Source: Lampris incognitus (Eukaryota > Chordata > Actinopteri > Lampriformes > Lampridae). Taken from it: a stretch of 64,000 nucleotides of DNA. This document shows positions 61,501 through 64,000 of the stretch, piece after piece. Every line of letters begins with the position of its first letter. The first letter of the stretch is position 1. A program made the translations under genes and the position numbers. The notes under the pieces are model-generated. The model saw only the letters and a list, made by a program, of their open reading frames with translations, did not search any database and had not been told where the DNA came from. The stretch is taken from NCBI RefSeq assembly GCF_029633865.1, contig NC_079219.1, forward strand, positions 50,627,682-50,691,681, written 5' to 3'.

Positions 61501-61921
61501 GGCTGCTTATTTTATGTAAGTACATGTTTGTGTGATGTTAAATATGGTGCTTCTGAAACTGGCCACAGCCAGAGAAAAGTTTATATTCTATTCTAATATA
61601 ATTAAGTTGAGAAGATGGAGTTCACAGAATTTAATTGAATTTGTAAATCAATGTTTTGTGGTTGTGTTCTCGGTTCCTCTGCTGCTTTTCCCAAACAGAG
61701 GTTTATCTTCTACGTGAACAAAGGAGACCATGGCTTCCACAACGGAGAGATGGACATGAAAACCATCTTCAGAGCTTTTGGACCTGATTTCAAACAGAAC
61801 TACCTGGCAGAACCGTTTGACAGCCTCCACATTTACCCTCTGATGTGCAAGCTCCTGCAGATAGAGCCCGCCCCCCACAATGGCTCCCTGGTCTTCACCG
61901 AGGGCATGCTGGCCCAAAACG
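46502..61921 (+). CDS. enpp7: Ectonucleotide pyrophosphatase/phosphodiesterase 7 (alkaline sphingomyelinase), 3' end unresolved
   Basis: Exons: 46502-46742, 47889-48034, 59505-60128, 61699-61921; phases agree, 411 codons. Begins with a signal peptide (MHLQLYVVVTAALCVASK). Catalytic features of the ENPP family: VISFDGFRWDYD (metal-binding Asp), ITMTSPSHF (Thr nucleophile), HGVVHNMMYN (metal-binding Asn), GEPDNVGHAKGP (Asp and His), TSDHGMTT (Asp-His) and KGDHGFHN (His). GLKTASFFYPGG and WWDNGALPLWITAQ match ENPP7 rather than other ENPPs. In mammals the enzyme sits on the gut brush border and cleaves sphingomyelin to ceramide and phosphocholine. Human ENPP7 has 458 residues with a C-terminal anchor, so another exon should follow the donor at 61922. 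Reading on gives a stop at 61945 and a 419-residue form without an anchor. Intron 2 (11.5 kb) holds a BEL/Pao fossil, an RTE LINE and an L2-like LINE. Confidence 0.92.
46900..47222 (+). mobile_element. LINE 3' fragment in enpp7 intron 1
   Basis: Ends GGCCAATAAACATGATTCTG with a short TGATTC tandem tail, a common teleost LINE terminus. No ORF. Confidence 0.55.
47223..48670. other. enpp7 intron sequence around exon 2
   Basis: Apart from exon 2 (47889-48034) I see no element between the LINE tail and the BEL fossil. A short TATA-rich stretch lies at 48355-48395. Confidence 0.45.
48671..51971 (+). mobile_element. BEL/Pao LTR retrotransposon fossil
   Basis: Two direct LTRs of 577 bp each (48671-49247 and 51395-51971) start TGTTCTGCCCTCTG. 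ATTAG lies directly outside both ends (48666-48670, 51972-51976) as a 5-bp target duplication. A purine-rich tract precedes the right LTR. The interior has a gag-like start near 49290 and integrase-like sequence at about 50180-51330, with the BEL/Pao signature VYKCVICRRLRG-type zinc-binding segment and DVFGPW. By eye the LTRs differ at roughly 7 percent of sites, so the insertion is not recent. It is broken, with several breaks. It lies in sense orientation in enpp7 intron 2. Confidence 0.88.
52467..55470 (+). mobile_element. RTE LINE, end-to-end copy with 18-bp target duplication
   Basis: ATACAGGCAGTGACTAGA occurs at 52449-52466 and 55471-55488, exactly outside the element. The 5' end starts CCAACCACTGAGGTTGCAC with a leader to about 52750. 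Endonuclease follows (52800-53400: MNVISTYALQVLCEMEEKEE, MGADFNWHV), then the linker (53500-53960), RT (54000-54830: KSGKAVGPDDIPVEAWRYLG, VALEKAYDRVSREEVWYC) and the C-terminal region to 55440 (GHVWRRDAG, KRKRGRPKRR). Compared with other copies it has an internal deletion in the RT (the block with the catalytic motif is missing near 54715) and several frame changes and stops. So it is complete in outline but inactive. Confidence 0.88.
55628..59000 (-). mobile_element. L2/CR1-like LINE, nearly full length, decayed
   Basis: Minus strand, 5' to 3': endonuclease part at 58003-58242 (VVILGDFNIHVCCPS, SKGHILDFVLSSGFSPE), linker and early RT at 57100-57568 (KVENIRSQIQPGP, SYSHILDVIPIKLLKE), RT at 56690-56920 (CGVPQGSVLG), and C-terminal remains to 55880. 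The 3' end carries an AATAAA on the minus strand near 55640. Numerous stops. It shares its 3' third with the fragments at 38290 and 13350. In enpp7 intron 2, antisense. Confidence 0.8.
59001..59504. other. End of enpp7 intron 2
   Basis: Unremarkable AT-rich sequence ending in the T-rich tract and TTTTTTAG acceptor of exon 3. Confidence 0.5.
60175..60278. mobile_element. Short hAT-type MITE
   Basis: 104 bp, bounded by CAGGGCTGGCCCAAG and its inverse CTTGGGCCGGCCCTG. Flanked by ACTACAAC and ACTACATC, an 8-bp target duplication with one mismatch. It has an internal G run. Confidence 0.85.
60515..60725 (-). mobile_element. tRNA-derived SINE fragment
   Basis: Same body as the copies at 10.6 and 20.4 kb (GGGAGCCTATCCCAGCAGTC, TTTGGACTGTGGGAGGAAAC). 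The head is missing. In enpp7 intron 3. Confidence 0.75.
61005..61300 (+). mobile_element. tRNA-derived SINE fragment
   Basis: Body from GTCCTCTGTGTGGACTTTGC to the GGATAATGGATGGATAGATG tail, with a GT tract and G run. Opposite orientation to the copy 400 bp upstream, so the two could pair in the enpp7 pre-mRNA. Confidence 0.75.
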
Positions 61922-62099
61922 GTAACGTAGACAAACCAACCAGCTAAGCAACCCCTGTTTGACCAGAAACACCTCACAGCTGTGTCTGAGGGGAGCTGAG
62001 TAAAACCCTTCAGCGCTGCTGGTGTTGGTGCCATGCCGTGCTCGTTGAGCTATACAGGAAATAGAACCCCTAACCCTCACAGTGTTTGTACTCAGGCCA

Positions 62100-62460
62100 C
62101 TGAACAGTACAAGGAAGACTAACAACATTATAGTAGTAAACTTTACTTTAAGAGCATGTCACAAAGCAACTATTACAAAGCACTTCACGAGTTAGAGATA
62201 ATTGGTAAAATGACGATTAAAATGGAATAACAAGGAATAACAACACGGAAAGAAATAGGAATAATAGGAAAAATAGGAAAAATAGCAAATGGAAAAATAG
62301 GAATAATAGGAATAATAACAAGAAAGGAATAACAACACGGAAAGAAATAGCCTCACAAGAATGCCAATCTGTAAAATTGAGTTTAAAAGTTATCTAAAAG
62401 ATTTTACATAGGGTTTGCTAGCCTTAGCCTCTCAGCTAAGGCTCGTATGAAAGTGTGTCT
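62100..62460. repeat. AATAGGAA-type simple repeat
   Basis: Degenerate tandem words AATAGGAA, GGAATAAC and AACACGGAAAG at about 62215-62355 after enpp7 exon 4. Confidence 0.6.
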
Positions 62461-62464
62461 GTCA

Positions 62465-62880
62465 GAGGGGCATTCGGGTGGCATGGCACTCTATTCCATT
62501 GCCTGTCAACATGAGAATTTACCGGTTTGAATCCTCGTGTTACCTCCGGCTTTGTTGGACATCCCTACAGACACAGTTGGCCGTGGGAAGCCGGATGGGG
62601 GTGTGTGTCCTGGTCACTGCACTACCACCTCCTCTTGTCGGTCGGGGTGCCTGTTTGGGGGGAATAGCGTGATCCTCCCATGTGCTATGTCCCCCTGGTG
62701 AAACTCGTCACTGTCAGGTGAAAAAAAAAAGTGGCTGGCGACTCCACATGTATCGGAGGAGACATGTGGAAGTCTACAGACCTCCCCGGATCAGCAGAAG
62801 GGGTGGAGCAGCGACCGGGATGGCCCAGAGAGTAGGGTAATTGGCCAAGTACAACTGGGGAGGAAAATGGGGGGGGGGGT
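62465..62880 (+). mobile_element. tRNA-derived SINE, second family
   Basis: Plus-strand partner of the copy at 2408-2832: head with GGGTGGCATGGCACTCTATT and box B GGTTTGAATCCTCG, body with GGCTGGCGACTCCACATGTA, ending near a G run at 62870. Confidence 0.75.
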
Positions 62881-63049
62881 GTTTGTGTGTATGTATGTAT
62901 ATATATATAAAGTGTGTTAGAGCTCTACCAGCGAAAGCTCAGTCACCTTTGACCGTGAAGAGCTGAAAACTCCTTTATTTTTAACCAAACTGTTTATTCC
63001 CATGATAGCATGGGAATTAAACCTTGATTTGAAACATTTTTATGCGTGC

Positions 63050-63255
63050 TCAGTAATCCAGGAGTAGAAATCTGAGAAAAGTAGGATCAGTTCATCTGGA
63101 CACAACGTTTATTGAGAGAAAGGTTTCAGCTGACTGCAGGTACCCCCACCCTTATAAACAATACAGTGGCATAACGACCGAAACCAACGACCAGTTTCAT
63201 TATGCAAATTACCATGGCCATTAACTAGAGTTACAATGGCCATGTGTACTTTTCA
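63050..63255 (+). mobile_element. Penelope-like terminal fragment
   Basis: Starts CAGTAATCCAGGAGTAGAAA, then CAGTTCATCTGGACACAACG and CAATACAGTGGCATAACGAC, as at 44850-45060. Confidence 0.75.
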
Positions 63256-64000
63256 CAGAGGATTGAGGAATGTTTGGATGTTGGATAACTTCTCCTTCAG
63301 TAAATGAACTGATCACTTATAAACTGCATTTTGTGTTTACTCGGGTTCCCCTTGTCCTATATTACATTTTGTATGAAGATCTGAAACCATCCAGCGTGAC
63401 AAATATGCAAAAATAGAGGAAATCGGGGAGGGGGGGAACCCATAGCGCACCCATGTTTTTGCCTACAGTACTGTCCCTTGTGAGTGAGGTACGTGGACTG
63501 AAGAGGGCTTCAGGGGCAGATACACTTGGTCAGCGGTTGGTTAGGGTGGTCCTTTTTTTCCCTAAGAGTGGGGTGGTCCTGTACTGATGATGAACTGATT
63601 CAGCTTTTCTGGGGTGTCCCAATACTGAATCAATTCAAAATATTCTGCTCCTCTCCGCTTGGTTTGACTCTAAAAGGGAAATGAGGCTTAAGTGGAAAAA
63701 ATACGAGATTCATTTACATGTAATTAATAAAATTTGAAAATCAATTTTACAATTTAATGCAATTAACAGAATACCTGACCCTGGTGTCATATTCTACCTG
63801 TTGAGCTCCACACGACCGTGTTTTAAAAACCCACAGGCCCCGTCGACAGTGATTCTATTATTACATTGAGATCAATAAAACATGATTGGCAGCACGGCAC
63901 GATGGATGAGACTGAACTCGGTATGAATGGATTGGCATAAATATTCTCCCTCAGCTGTACAGGGACAGCTAGAAAAATGGGCATACATTAATCAGCCTAA
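63256..64000. other. Right edge, nothing secure
   Basis: No repeat family recognised apart from a short GATGAACTGATTCAGC end at 63590. An acceptor-like AACCCACAG at about 63830 followed by an open frame in enpp7 phase could be the last exon, but the peptide has no membrane anchor, so I do not call it. Confidence 0.35.

Noticed and set aside
61699-61947. enpp7 ending at the in-frame stop at 61945
   Set aside because: A good donor (G/GTAACG) at 61921 and the longer family C-terminus with an anchor make a further exon more likely; kept as an alternative only.
1-64000. A previously undescribed multi-gene system
   Set aside because: All coding stretches I could interpret belong to four ordinary host genes or to known classes of mobile elements. 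The unexplained parts are noncoding repeats.

Overview
This is vertebrate nuclear DNA, almost certainly from a teleost fish. The genes are split into short exons with GT-AG introns. The rest is dense with repeat families I recognise from teleost genomes: tRNA-derived SINEs, RTE, L2/CR1, Rex1-like and Tx1/L1-like LINEs, Penelope-like elements, hAT elements and a BEL/Pao LTR fossil. I see no operons, CRISPR array or prokaryotic signal.

Four host genes can be supported. (1) tmem116, minus strand, about 19982 down past the left edge: eleven exons of an orphan seven-helix membrane protein. Its large fourth or fifth introns hold most of the repeats of the first 20 kb. (2) An unnamed C2H2 zinc-finger gene, minus strand, 33193 to 23831: an acidic N-terminal exon, three fingers, two acidic exons, then six fingers. 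A CpG-rich stretch at 33.8-34.5 kb is its likely promoter. (3) mrps12, minus strand, 37294 to 36375: mitochondrial ribosomal protein uS12m, with a GC-AG intron and ETS-type motifs at the probable promoter near 38.9 kb. (4) enpp7, plus strand, from 46502: alkaline sphingomyelinase. Four exons are visible and the C-terminal exon probably lies near or beyond the right edge.

The genes do not form one pathway (orphan receptor-like protein, DNA-binding regulator, mitochondrial translation, gut phospholipid digestion). They share only a repeat-rich neighbourhood.

The repeat landscape is the most unusual part. Highlights are: a 2.2 kb foldback element whose whole core is a 47-bp satellite (10976-13193); a minisatellite that abuts a tmem116 splice acceptor; an almost end-to-end RTE LINE with a perfect 18-bp target duplication in enpp7 intron 2; two inverted copies of a chimeric RTE unit 22 kb apart; a foldback made of tRNA-like sequence; and about eight Penelope terminal fragments that share a hammerhead-like core with a foldback at 9.1-9.3 kb. 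I did not find a convincing new multi-gene system.
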